NCBI RefSeq assembly: GCF_001187865.1
Contig: NZ_LGIT01000003.1
Coordinates: 534,450-598,449, forward strand
Reading direction: 5' to 3'
DNA from: Klebsiella sp. RIT-PI-d
GTDB lineage: Bacteria > Pseudomonadota > Gammaproteobacteria > Enterobacterales > Enterobacteriaceae
Length of the DNA stretch: 64,000 bases
The translations under genes were made by a program, and so were the position numbers. Each line of letters begins with the position of its first letter. Positions within the stretch are counted from its first letter, which is position 1. The notes below the pieces were generated by a model. That model saw nothing but the letters and a program-made list of their open reading frames with translations. It made no database searches and was not told the DNA's origin. This document shows positions 53,744-60,716 of this stretch, piece after piece.

Positions 53744-54369
53744 CAGTTAAACACTCCCTTTTTCTCTTCCTTAACCACAGGGGCCGCTTCCAGACGCTGC
53801 GGCGCTTCCGAGAGACAATCCAGCGTCAGACCGAACGGGTTGGCTTCCGGATTTTTATCCCAGCGCACCACTTTCAGCGGATAGCGCACCAGCGAGCGTT
53901 TAACCGGTTCGGAGTTAACATATTCATCGGTAACCAGATCCAGACGAACCTGCCAGTTATCGCGGTCAATAATGGTGACGCTGTCATCCCGGTAGCCCCG
54001 TTCCGGGATCTCCGACACACCCCGCACGCGATCCCGCGATTCGCCCAGGTCTTTACGTTGCTTCGCATCCTTGTGCAGCCGTTCCTTGCAGGTCGGCGTC
54101 AGGTAGGCCGACAGCGTTTCGATGCGATACGGATAATCAACGTCACCATCCTTCGGCCAGCTGTTCAGTTGCTGGAAGATATAAAAGCTGAAGGCATACA
54201 CCGTTGAGGGAGGGATTTCCCATCACGGACGGGAGCTGCCGGAGCGGAGATCGAGAGGATTGTGGATGGTCAGATTACGCGGGGACATCATCCAGCCTGA
54301 CAGCGCCAGAACCCGCGCACACCAGAGGCGAAAAGAAAAAAACAGAGAAGATAATGCAGCGCAAAACAT
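53743..54369 (-). pseudogene. ICE conjugation protein of the PFL_4703 family (TIGR03746) with internal stop
   Basis: The body (EIPPSTVYAFSFYIFQQLN, SEPVKRSLVRYPLKVVRWD, NPFGLTLDCLSEAPQRLEA) is characteristic of the family. The N-terminal part (RNLTIHNPLDLRSGSSRP) continues in the same frame from an ATG at 54369 with an AAGGAA site but meets TGA at 54225-54223, followed by tryptophan. A TGG-to-TGA change is the simplest explanation. The downstream 152 codons remain open but lack the membrane anchor. Confidence 0.75.
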
Positions 54370-54396
54370 AGTTATTTCCTTATAAGAAAGCCAGAC

Positions 54397-54632
54397 TTAG
54401 CTGACAAAAAGATAGATAGCGATAATGATTAAAAGGACTGAGCGAATGGCAAAACGCACTAGCGCCTGCTCTTTGACATGGCCTGCCGCGTACCCCCGAT
54501 AAACATGTACAAAACCCCACCCCACCCACAAAACCAGTAGCGCAATTAGTGCACCGATAAACACTTTTCTCAGCAGTGCGGGATCGGCGTTGCCACTTGC
54601 CACTTAAATGCGCTGGTCTGGGCATCGTTCAT
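54397..54632 (-). pseudogene. Frameshifted ICE small membrane protein of the PFL_4701 family (TIGR03758)
   Basis: Start MNDAQTSAFK (ATG 54632) and the body ASGNADPALLRKVFIGALIA, two membrane segments and a terminal IIIAIYLFVS, fit the family. The two parts are in different frames; the shift lies at a tandem duplication, AAGTGGCAAGTGGC. An internal ATG at 54603 could still give a 68-residue product. Confidence 0.7.
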
Positions 54633-54940
54633 GGACGACGCTCCATCCGGTACTGACCGGTTAGAGATCCCGAAGGCACCGGCTGAGCACGGGAAGGCTC
54701 CAGGTAGATACCAATGCCCTGGTGAATCGCCTTGATGTCCTGCGTTGCCCACAGGTAATCGAGATAGAGGCATCCGTGCTGCCCATCCTGAACGGCGACA
54801 ACACGGGCGCGTTCCAGCGCCGCCTGCACCTGATCCAGTTGCTTCATTACCAGCGCCAGCTCGTCAGACTCGGCGGCCTGAAAGCCCGAAACCAGCAAAA
54901 AACCCAACAGGCACCATTCCCGGGATGATGGCATGCGCAT
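54629..54940 (-). CDS. ICE conjugation protein, RAQPRD family
   Basis: A 103-residue secreted protein (signal peptide to about residue 25) with the family motif SRAQPVP instead of the usual RAQPRD. Preceded by GGAGG 5 bp upstream of ATG 54940. Family members belong to the type IV secretion gene block of SPI-7/PAPI-type ICEs. It overlaps the next gene's start by 4 bp, the usual order. Apparently intact, though its neighbours are broken. Confidence 0.75.
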   Translation of the reverse strand: MRMPSSREWCLLGFLLVSGFQAAESDELALVMKQLDQVQAALERARVVAVQDGQHGCLYLDYLWATQDIKAIHQGIGIYLEPSRAQPVPSGSLTGQYRMERRP

Positions 54941-55075
54941 ATAAACCTCCTTCAATGCGATTGCATGTACGGAGGAAGAGTGGCGAAAAGCGTCCCGGAG
55001 GGGCAGTAAGAAAACAGAAGTGGAATGTTGAAAATTATGGAAGGGGTAAAACGTGACGCAGAATGCGCCATCGGG
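54932..55075. repeat. Copy 1 of a 144-bp direct repeat
   Basis: Matches 55852-55995 at all but three positions. It includes the RAQPRD ribosome site, its MRM start and about 130 bp of leader. The two copies flank an AT-rich single-gene insert in opposite orientation to the ICE genes. Confidence 0.92.
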
Positions 55076-55081
55076 ATGGCA

Positions 55082-55140
55082 AAGCTTTGAGATAACCAAA
55101 AATAGTAGGTAAATCACTATGTTTTGTTATCTTAAAGCTT
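55082..55140. repeat. 15-bp near-perfect inverted repeat upstream of the AT-rich cargo gene
   Basis: AAGCTTTGAGATAAC (55082-55096) and GTTATCTTAAAGCTT (55126-55140), one mismatch, 29-nt spacer. It begins 7 bp past the 144-bp repeat, at the edge of the insert, and ends 32 bp before the gene start. It could be an operator or the scar of an insertion. Confidence 0.8.
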
Positions 55141-55172
55141 GTTAAACTGAGAAAAAACGACGAGATATAGTT

Positions 55173-55715
55173 ATGATAATTTTATTATCTTTACTCGCAG
55201 CCTGTGTAATAGGTTCATTACTAATCATTTTCTATACATTGAATGATATATCTCAAAGCTACTGGAGAAAGCGCTTCGAGCAGAGCATTAAAAACGGAAT
55301 ACAACATAACAAACTAAAAAATAAAGATATTTATATATTAGCAAATCGATGGGCAATAAATAAAAAATCGATTCAGCCCTGCCTGGAAAATATCCTTAAC
55401 CATTACATAAATGCACCCGCCGCATACAAAAATGATTTAGAGCGCATTAGGAATATTATCTATTGGCATAAGTCACAAATCCCCTTCTCTGAACTACCTG
55501 AGGACGTAGCAACACAACTTAGACAGTTACAACTCTCTTCGAACTCAAATCGACACACCGTTTCACAATTATCTCAATCACTTGGCGAACTTTACTCTTC
55601 AAATAGAAAAGAAGGCGGCCGTGAAAGACTTATTTCCAGGCTTAGCTTATTGGTTGGGTTTATTGGCACAGCGTTTACAATAATAACAATTATATATCCA
55701 GATATATCAAAATAA
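55173..55715 (+). CDS. Unknown membrane protein, AT-rich ICE cargo
   Basis: A 180-residue protein that I do not recognise. Membrane segments at residues 1-23 and about 157-175 flank a polar, Asn/Lys/Gln-rich helical middle, so both ends could lie in the membrane. The DNA is much more AT-rich than the backbone. It is on the opposite strand to the ICE genes, has its own terminator and lies between direct repeats, so it is likely a self-contained acquired unit. Such single membrane genes in ICEs can be exclusion, immunity or phage-defence factors, but nothing here shows which. Confidence 0.65.
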   Translation: MIILLSLLAACVIGSLLIIFYTLNDISQSYWRKRFEQSIKNGIQHNKLKNKDIYILANRWAINKKSIQPCLENILNHYINAPAAYKNDLERIRNIIYWHKSQIPFSELPEDVATQLRQLQLSSNSNRHTVSQLSQSLGELYSSNRKEGGRERLISRLSLLVGFIGTAFTIITIIYPDISK

Positions 55716-55721
55716 GTACTA

Positions 55722-55746
55722 AGCCTGGCAAAGCCAGGCTTTTTTT
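55722..55746 (+). terminator. Rho-independent terminator of the AT-rich cargo gene
   Basis: A 9-bp stem (AAGCCTGGC, GCCAGGCTT) with a 3-nt loop followed by TTTT, 6 bp past the stop. Confidence 0.9.
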
Positions 55747-55752
55747 CCGGTC

Positions 55753-55860
55753 TCACAAACACTTCTTAAAACTCCCCGTCATCACTGAAATCGCCAGCCC
55801 TATCATCAATGCCGCCAGTAACAGCAACAGACACCATACCCGGGGTTGTGTCATGCGCAT
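55753..55860 (-). pseudogene. Hybrid ORF: RAQPRD start joined to the PFL_4697 C-terminus
   Basis: A 35-codon frame begins MRM with the RAQPRD ribosome site of the second 144-bp repeat and ends LMIGLAISVMTGSFKKCL, nearly the C-terminus of the DUF4400 protein encoded at 57446-58213. It is a recombination product, useful as a record of how the region was rearranged. Confidence 0.75.
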
Positions 55861-55995
55861 ATAAACCTCCTTCAATGCGATTGCATGTACGGAGGAAGAG
55901 TGGCGAAAAGCGTCCTGGAGGGGCAGTAAGAAAACAGAAGTGGAATTTAGAAAATTATGGAAGGGGTAAAACGTGACGCAGAATGCGCCATCGGG
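55852..55995. repeat. Copy 2 of the 144-bp direct repeat
   Basis: Same length and order as 54932-55075 with three mismatches. Ends at TCGGG like copy 1, then diverges. Confidence 0.92.
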
Positions 55996-56102
55996 GTTCT
56001 TTGCCACCCCGGCGCAAGTAGGTTTGCGCTCCCTGCAAAACCCGGATTAAAAGCCAGAAAGATGCGCAAGCTTGCTATTCTGACCTTTAATCTGGGCTGT
56101 AA

Positions 56103-56432
56103 TTATTTACAGGCTTTTTGGCCTATATAATAAGCAATTGAGTTATCAACAATGGAGCCCATATTTGCGTCAGGCGCAGATAAATTCATTTGCTCGATGG
56201 TATCTCCATCACCAAGATATTTAACAGTCCAGGCAGAACAATCATATAAGCGCTTAGAATACGATACTCCTGAGGGTCCCTCTCGTTTAGTTATAATGGT
56301 TGCCATATTTCCATTTAACTCATGGTCTAAAATTGTATATTTAGCATTCGAATCTGTCGGTATCGACATAATTGTTGCAGAGATAGCGCTAAATGAAGTC
56401 AATGTCATCAATACGAGAATTGCCTTTTTCAT
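56103..56432 (-). CDS. Small secreted protein of unknown function
   Basis: A 109-residue product with a signal peptide (MKKAILVLMTLTSFSAISA). The mature part has two cysteines (LYDCSAW and the terminal QKACK) that could form a disulfide. The AT-rich DNA and position inside the ICE remnant indicate acquired cargo. ATG 56432 preferred over GTG two codons upstream. I do not recognise the family; surface-adhesin-like small proteins of similar shape exist. Confidence 0.65.
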   Translation of the reverse strand: MKKAILVLMTLTSFSAISATIMSIPTDSNAKYTILDHELNGNMATIITKREGPSGVSYSKRLYDCSAWTVKYLGDGDTIEQMNLSAPDANMGSIVDNSIAYYIGQKACK

Positions 56433-56493
56433 ATTCACATCCGTCCATTAGATAATCAACGAAATAAAAAAGGCCACGAGCGCGGCCTTTAAA

Positions 56494-56769
56494 CTATTTT
56501 GAAAGAAGCTCGTATCTGGTCAGGTCGCAGATACCTTCAGAGATCGGTCGAGGCTGGCGTGTTGATTTTGCTGAATTCAACAGCACATTGAAGACTTCAT
56601 CTTTTGAAGCGCTAATCTTCTGGCCTTTTGGGGTCGTAAACGTCACTTTTTTGCCATTACGGCCACAAACCACGCTCTCAGTACTGCCGTCCTCATGAAC
56701 CTGAGTCGCTTCTGGCACCTGGAAAAAGAGGGATTCAGGCGCGACTAATTTTCTCTTTCTCGTCATCAT
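56494..56769 (-). CDS. Small basic protein of unknown function, second of a cargo pair
   Basis: A 91-residue product (MMTRKRKLVAPESLFF), basic, with a compact GKKVTFTTPKGQKISASKDE region. ATG 56769 has an AGGAG site 6 nt upstream; the frame is open to 56817. It follows the 56821-57390 gene closely, so they probably form one transcript. A GGCCACGAGCGCGGCC hairpin after the stop could terminate it. Family not recognised. Confidence 0.55.
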   Translation of the reverse strand: MMTRKRKLVAPESLFFQVPEATQVHEDGSTESVVCGRNGKKVTFTTPKGQKISASKDEVFNVLLNSAKSTRQPRPISEGICDLTRYELLSK

Positions 56770-56820
56770 ACCTAACTCCTTAGTTCGTCGCGTATGTTGT
56801 CTTACAGTATCGCTCATAAA

Positions 56821-57390
56821 TTACTCACCATCAACTAAAGCAGCGTCACGCTTGAACCAGTCAACCAGGTCTGCCGCTGAACGATAGAGGATATCTCTTG
56901 ATCCATCGTCAGTAATATCCTGGAAACCATGTTCTTCAACGTAATATGCCGCAACTGCCTGATTAATGGGAAACATCAAGCGTACGCCCGAGCCTTCCGT
57001 TTCCAGGAGAAACAAAACGATGGCATAAAGTGCAAACTTCAGCATGTTGCCATCAAGGATCGATGGCTGAATCTGAAAATTCTGCAACATCTCAACATTG
57101 AGTACATCATCCCCCGGACAGTATTCACAGATACACGCACCTGCGGGCCGATGTCGGGCATCCAGTAGCTTAAAACAAAAGTTGAAGGCGTTATCGTCCC
57201 GAAGCATCGCGCCAATTTGATCCCAGGGGAGTTGTCTTTCTTCAGGCATATTCCGCACTGCGGCAATACACCATTCCAGATCCAGTTCACTCAACAGGCA
57301 AGCAACGAGAGGCTTATCAGCCTGTCGGAATAATTCATTTGTTTGCTCGACCGCCACTTCACCAGATTCTCGTATCGTCGGTTCAGGCAT
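56821..57390 (-). CDS. Unknown protein with a GNAT-like C-terminal half, first of a cargo pair
   Basis: A 189-residue protein. A helical N-terminal region precedes ARHRPAGACICEYCPGDDVLN, and the stretch AVAAYYVEEHGFQDITDD resembles the last alpha/beta unit of GNAT acetyltransferases. The acetyl-CoA P-loop (R/Q-x-x-G-x-G/A) is not clear, so enzymatic activity is uncertain. ATG 57390 is 6 nt after GGAG; an ATG at 57402 is also in frame. A toxin-antitoxin role with the following small gene is possible but unproven. Confidence 0.55.
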   Translation of the reverse strand: MPEPTIRESGEVAVEQTNELFRQADKPLVACLLSELDLEWCIAAVRNMPEERQLPWDQIGAMLRDDNAFNFCFKLLDARHRPAGACICEYCPGDDVLNVEMLQNFQIQPSILDGNMLKFALYAIVLFLLETEGSGVRLMFPINQAVAAYYVEEHGFQDITDDGSRDILYRSAADLVDWFKRDAALVDGE

Positions 57391-57445
57391 TCGCGACTCC
57401 ATCGCATCAAGAATAAGCTATTATAAATAAATCGGTTTTTATACC

Positions 57446-58213
57446 CTATAAATACTTCTTAAAACTTCCCATCGTCACTGAAATAGCCAGCCCCATCAAT
57501 AATGCTGCCGGTAATAATAATAAATTCGGATATATTGCAAATGGCGCTGACAGATACAACACGCGCGGTATATACATCGCTAGCTTCACTAGGCATTTAG
57601 CATGATGATAAAGAAAGCTCGACTCATACGCCGCACCATAGCGAGGGAGATCGCGCCGTACCATCCCATCCGCGATCCCTACAATGGCAGCCAGGATAAA
57701 CAACGGCACTGACAACACCAGAATAGTGACCCGCATTAGAAAGACCAGCGACACATACATTGTCGCCATCAGGTATTCATATGCGACCTGTACCGCCCAG
57801 GCAATCCAGGCATTTAGCTCATCCGTGACGCCATTGCCGCTTCCTGCAGTCGGCGTCTGAATCGACTGCAACCAGCCAGTAAAGCCGCTGTTCACAAACA
57901 GCCACTGATAACCCAGCACGATCCAGCTCTGTAGGGTCACCACCGGCGATGACAGCAGCAAACTCTGCGTAAACCCCTTGGCAAAATAACCGCTTTCCGT
58001 CTGCATAACGGCATGGCTATGTTCCGCACCCTGATCCGGCCAGAAGAACGCGATACCGATATATTCCACAATCAGGCTGAACAGCAGCGATACCAGCAAC
58101 ATCCCGATAATGCGCCACGGCATATCCCACAGCAGCACAGTGAGAAAGCCATGCGGCTTTGGCGGGGCTGACGACTGCGCCGTGACCGACGTTTCCACCG
58201 CTTCCGGCGGCAA
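57446..58213 (-). CDS. ICE membrane protein of the PFL_4697 family (TIGR03747, DUF4400)
   Basis: A 255-residue protein with about four membrane segments. GFLTVLLWDMPWRIIGMLL near the start, the central VLVF/VFLMRVTILVLSVPLFIL region with GIADGMVRRDLPRYGAAYES, and the terminal GSFKKYL are family landmarks. It normally follows the TraD coupling gene and precedes RAQPRD in SPI-7/PAPI-type ICEs. The start is unclear: the listed start is TTG, and the frame is open further upstream (SLRDGYRLPPEAVE) to a stop at about 58296, possibly the tail of a lost upstream gene. Confidence 0.75.
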   Translation of the reverse strand: MPPEAVETSVTAQSSAPPKPHGFLTVLLWDMPWRIIGMLLVSLLFSLIVEYIGIAFFWPDQGAEHSHAVMQTESGYFAKGFTQSLLLSSPVVTLQSWIVLGYQWLFVNSGFTGWLQSIQTPTAGSGNGVTDELNAWIAWAVQVAYEYLMATMYVSLVFLMRVTILVLSVPLFILAAIVGIADGMVRRDLPRYGAAYESSFLYHHAKCLVKLAMYIPRVLYLSAPFAIYPNLLLLPAALLMGLAISVTMGSFKKYL

Positions 58214-58308
58214 ACGATAGCCATCACGTAATGAATGGCAGACGATCCGTTGAACGGAATCAACCCCAAGCTGCCAGGACGGCCCGGCCAGGATCTATAA
58301 TGCCTGAC

Positions 58309-58470
58309 TCAGGAATGCAGCACTTCCAGATAAATGTCATTCTGCGTCGTCAGCCAGCGCAGCTGCGGCGGCACCAGTTCCGGTTCATGACTCTCGGGCA
58401 TGTCTTCCCGCCAGCAGGTGACCGGCAGATTCAACTTCGGCTGAGGCTCATTAAAAGAAAATAAAGTCAT
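58309..58470 (-). pseudogene. Truncated fourth immunity-like gene (N-terminal remnant)
   Basis: A 53-codon frame (NEPQPKLNLPVTCWREDMPE, then PPQLRWLTTQNDIYLEV) matches the N-terminus of the three downstream immunity paralogues, then stops at TGA 58311-58309 where the sequence turns into ICE DNA. It marks the junction between the effector array and the ICE remnant. Confidence 0.8.
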
Positions 58471-58565
58471 ATCAGCAATATCCTTATAAGGTCAGCTATC
58501 CGGTATCGGGGCAAGCCGTGGCCTGAGCAGACCAACATCTTTACGGCGATAACACGAAAAAAGGC

Positions 58566-59417
58566 TCAACGGCGTGCGCGTAAGGCCTTCCATATGTCCG
58601 TTATGCCCGCATCCCTGTTTTCTGCTCCCGGCGCAGTAGTGGACTCCTGCTCCATCTCTTCCGGCCATTTATCCGAATTACGCGGGCACCAGAAGTCCGG
58701 GCGTCCCGGGTTTACCGCCTCTTCAGGTACCGGCTCACCTTTCATATACAGGCACAGGTAACTCCAGAGTTGATGCAGCTGCGTCGGGGAGCCGCCGGCG
58801 ATTTGAAACCGTTCCGTCACATTCAGCGTATCGGGTTCGCACACGGCGCCAAAGAGCTGAAACCCGCCGCTGTAGCGGTCGCTTGAGAAACGCATTTCGC
58901 CATGAACATTGGCCCAGCTGAATGCCCGTATGGTGGTCGGCCATCTGGCCCAGGGATTCCACCACTTGCGTTTATAATCGAAGGTGTAGATTTTCTGACG
59001 TTTTCTGTTCAGGCGAATGGGTTGATCTCTTGACTCTACGTAATAAACCTTAAAAAATAGAAAACACATTGAAACAAAACAAAAATCCATAAATGCAAAT
59101 AGTAATACTATTCCACCGCCATTAATACTAATCCCCAACCCATCGATAACATCTTTAATAATAAAAAGTGAAAAAATTATCATGAGCAAAGTGACTGTAG
59201 ATATAATAATTCCACCAAATAACATCCCACCCCATATGACCCCTTCATAACGAGGGATTTCCATCCAGATATCATTCCTGTTATTCAGCCAGATGAGCTG
59301 TGGCGGAATTAACTGTGGGTCAGTATTTTCCGGCATATCCTCCTGCCAGCGATAAATCGGTGGATTGAGTTTAGGCTGAGGCTCATTCCGTGCCTGAAAA
59401 AAAAGATTCTGTGGCAT
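58566..59417 (-). CDS. Immunity-like membrane protein A (DUF6708-like)
   Basis: A 283-residue paralogue. Residues 1-67 are nearly identical to B and C; residues about 68-125 form two membrane segments of unique sequence (TVTLLMIIFSLFII, IVLLFAFMDFCFVSMCFLFF); from RDQPIRLNRKRQKIYTF onward it is again nearly identical. The variable part is AT-rich. It has an AAGGAAAACCAG ribosome site and lies 19 bp after an orphan effector tail. Likely protects against a VasX-like toxin variant. Role inferred from position and family. Confidence 0.7.
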   Translation of the reverse strand: MPQNLFFQARNEPQPKLNPPIYRWQEDMPENTDPQLIPPQLIWLNNRNDIWMEIPRYEGVIWGGMLFGGIIISTVTLLMIIFSLFIIKDVIDGLGISINGGGIVLLFAFMDFCFVSMCFLFFKVYYVESRDQPIRLNRKRQKIYTFDYKRKWWNPWARWPTTIRAFSWANVHGEMRFSSDRYSGGFQLFGAVCEPDTLNVTERFQIAGGSPTQLHQLWSYLCLYMKGEPVPEEAVNPGRPDFWCPRNSDKWPEEMEQESTTAPGAENRDAGITDIWKALRARR

Positions 59418-59436
59418 CTGGTTTTCCTTAATTCCT

Positions 59437-59647
59437 TTAAACGCTGGCAGTCAGTTGCAGACTGTTATCGGGATGGGTTTTATCCGGCCAGTAAGTCACC
59501 TGGACTTTGGCTCCCGTAAACCTGGTCATATTCAGGGCAAACTCATCTTCGGGCAGCAGCCCGCTTTTTTCCCGGCTTCCTTTGATGACGGCGTTCGCAG
59601 GCGGCGGCGTCGACATTCCCATATAAATCTTCCTTCGACCTGTGCCT
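59437..59647 (-). pseudogene. Orphan 3' tail of a VasX-like effector, copy 1
   Basis: The last 61 codons (MGMSTPPPANAVIKGSREKS to NSLQLTASV and stop) match the end of the effector at 61569-64000. The upstream QAQVEGRFIWEC part is out of frame. No effector body remains. It directly precedes immunity gene A. Confidence 0.85.
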
Positions 59648-59650
59648 GCA

Positions 59651-60484
59651 TTACGTGGGTGGATTCAGACGCAGGGCCTTCCATATGTCCGTTATGCCCG
59701 CATACTTGTTTTCTGCTTCCGGCACGGTGGTGGACTCCCGCTCCATCTCTTCCGGCCATTTATCGGCCTTACGCGGGCACCAGAAGTCCGGGCGTCCCGG
59801 GTTTACCGCTTCTTCAGGTACCGGCTCACCTTTCATATACAGACACAGGTAACTCCAGAGTTGATGCAGCTGCGTCGGGGAGCCGCCGGCGATTTGAAAC
59901 CGTTCCGTCACATTCAGCGTATCGGGTTCACACACGGCGCCAAAGAGCTGAAACCCGCCGGTATACCGGTCGCTTGAAAAACACATTTCGCCATAAACAT
60001 CGGCCCAGCTGAATGCCCGTATGGTGGTCGGCCATCTGGCCCAGGGATTCCACCACTTGCGTTTATAATCGAAGGTGTAGATTTTTTGACGTTTTCTGTT
60101 CAGACGAATGGGTTGATCTCTGGCAGCAATAAAATATGTTTTCATGAAGAGAACTACAGAGGTAAAAACAATAAAATCACAAAAAAACATAATCAAATAG
60201 CCTTCTAAATCGCCAGAATAGCTAGCAATTGAAAAGGATATTGGAAGTATTATAAAACAGGTAACCAACATTAATATTGCACCAAATAACATCCCACCCC
60301 ATATGACCCCTTCATAACGGGGAATTTCCATCCAGATATCATTCCTGTTATTCAGCCAGATGAGCTGTGGCGGAATTAACTGCGGGTCAGTATTTTCCGG
60401 CATATCCTCCTGCCAGCGATAAATCGGTGGATTGAGTTTAGGCTGAGGCTCATTCCGTGCCTGAAAAAAAAGGTTCTGTGGCAT
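59651..60484 (-). CDS. Immunity-like membrane protein B (DUF6708-like)
   Basis: A 277-residue paralogue of A and C, near-identical to A in residues 1-68 and to C in the C-terminal half (SWADVYGEMCFSSDRYTGG). Its own membrane segments (MLVTCFIILPISFSIASYSG, LIMFFCDFIVFTSVVLFMKT) do not resemble those of A or C. Same ribosome site. Ends RLNPPT; the stop is 3 bp before orphan tail 1. Confidence 0.7.
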   Translation of the reverse strand: MPQNLFFQARNEPQPKLNPPIYRWQEDMPENTDPQLIPPQLIWLNNRNDIWMEIPRYEGVIWGGMLFGAILMLVTCFIILPISFSIASYSGDLEGYLIMFFCDFIVFTSVVLFMKTYFIAARDQPIRLNRKRQKIYTFDYKRKWWNPWARWPTTIRAFSWADVYGEMCFSSDRYTGGFQLFGAVCEPDTLNVTERFQIAGGSPTQLHQLWSYLCLYMKGEPVPEEAVNPGRPDFWCPRKADKWPEEMERESTTVPEAENKYAGITDIWKALRLNPPT

Positions 60485-60503
60485 CTGGTTTTCCTTAATT
60501 CCT

Positions 60504-60713
60504 TTAAACGCTGGCAGTCAGTTGCAGACTGTTATCGGGATGGGTTTTATCCGGCCAGTAAGTCACCTGGACTTTGGCTCCCGTAAACCTGGTCATATTC
60601 AGGGCAAACTCACTTCGGGCAGCAGCCCGCTTTTTTTCCGGCTTCCCTTAATGACGGCGTTCGCAGGCGGCGTCGTCGACATTCCCATATAAATCTCGCT
60701 ACAGCCTGTGCCT
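60504..60713 (-). pseudogene. Orphan 3' tail of a VasX-like effector, copy 2 (frameshifted)
   Basis: Nearly identical to copy 1, but CCCGAAGATGAG has become CCCGAAGTGAG, a one-base loss that breaks the frame. The effector terminal codons and stop are preserved 1,067 bp from copy 1. Confidence 0.85.
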
Positions 60714-60716
60714 GCA

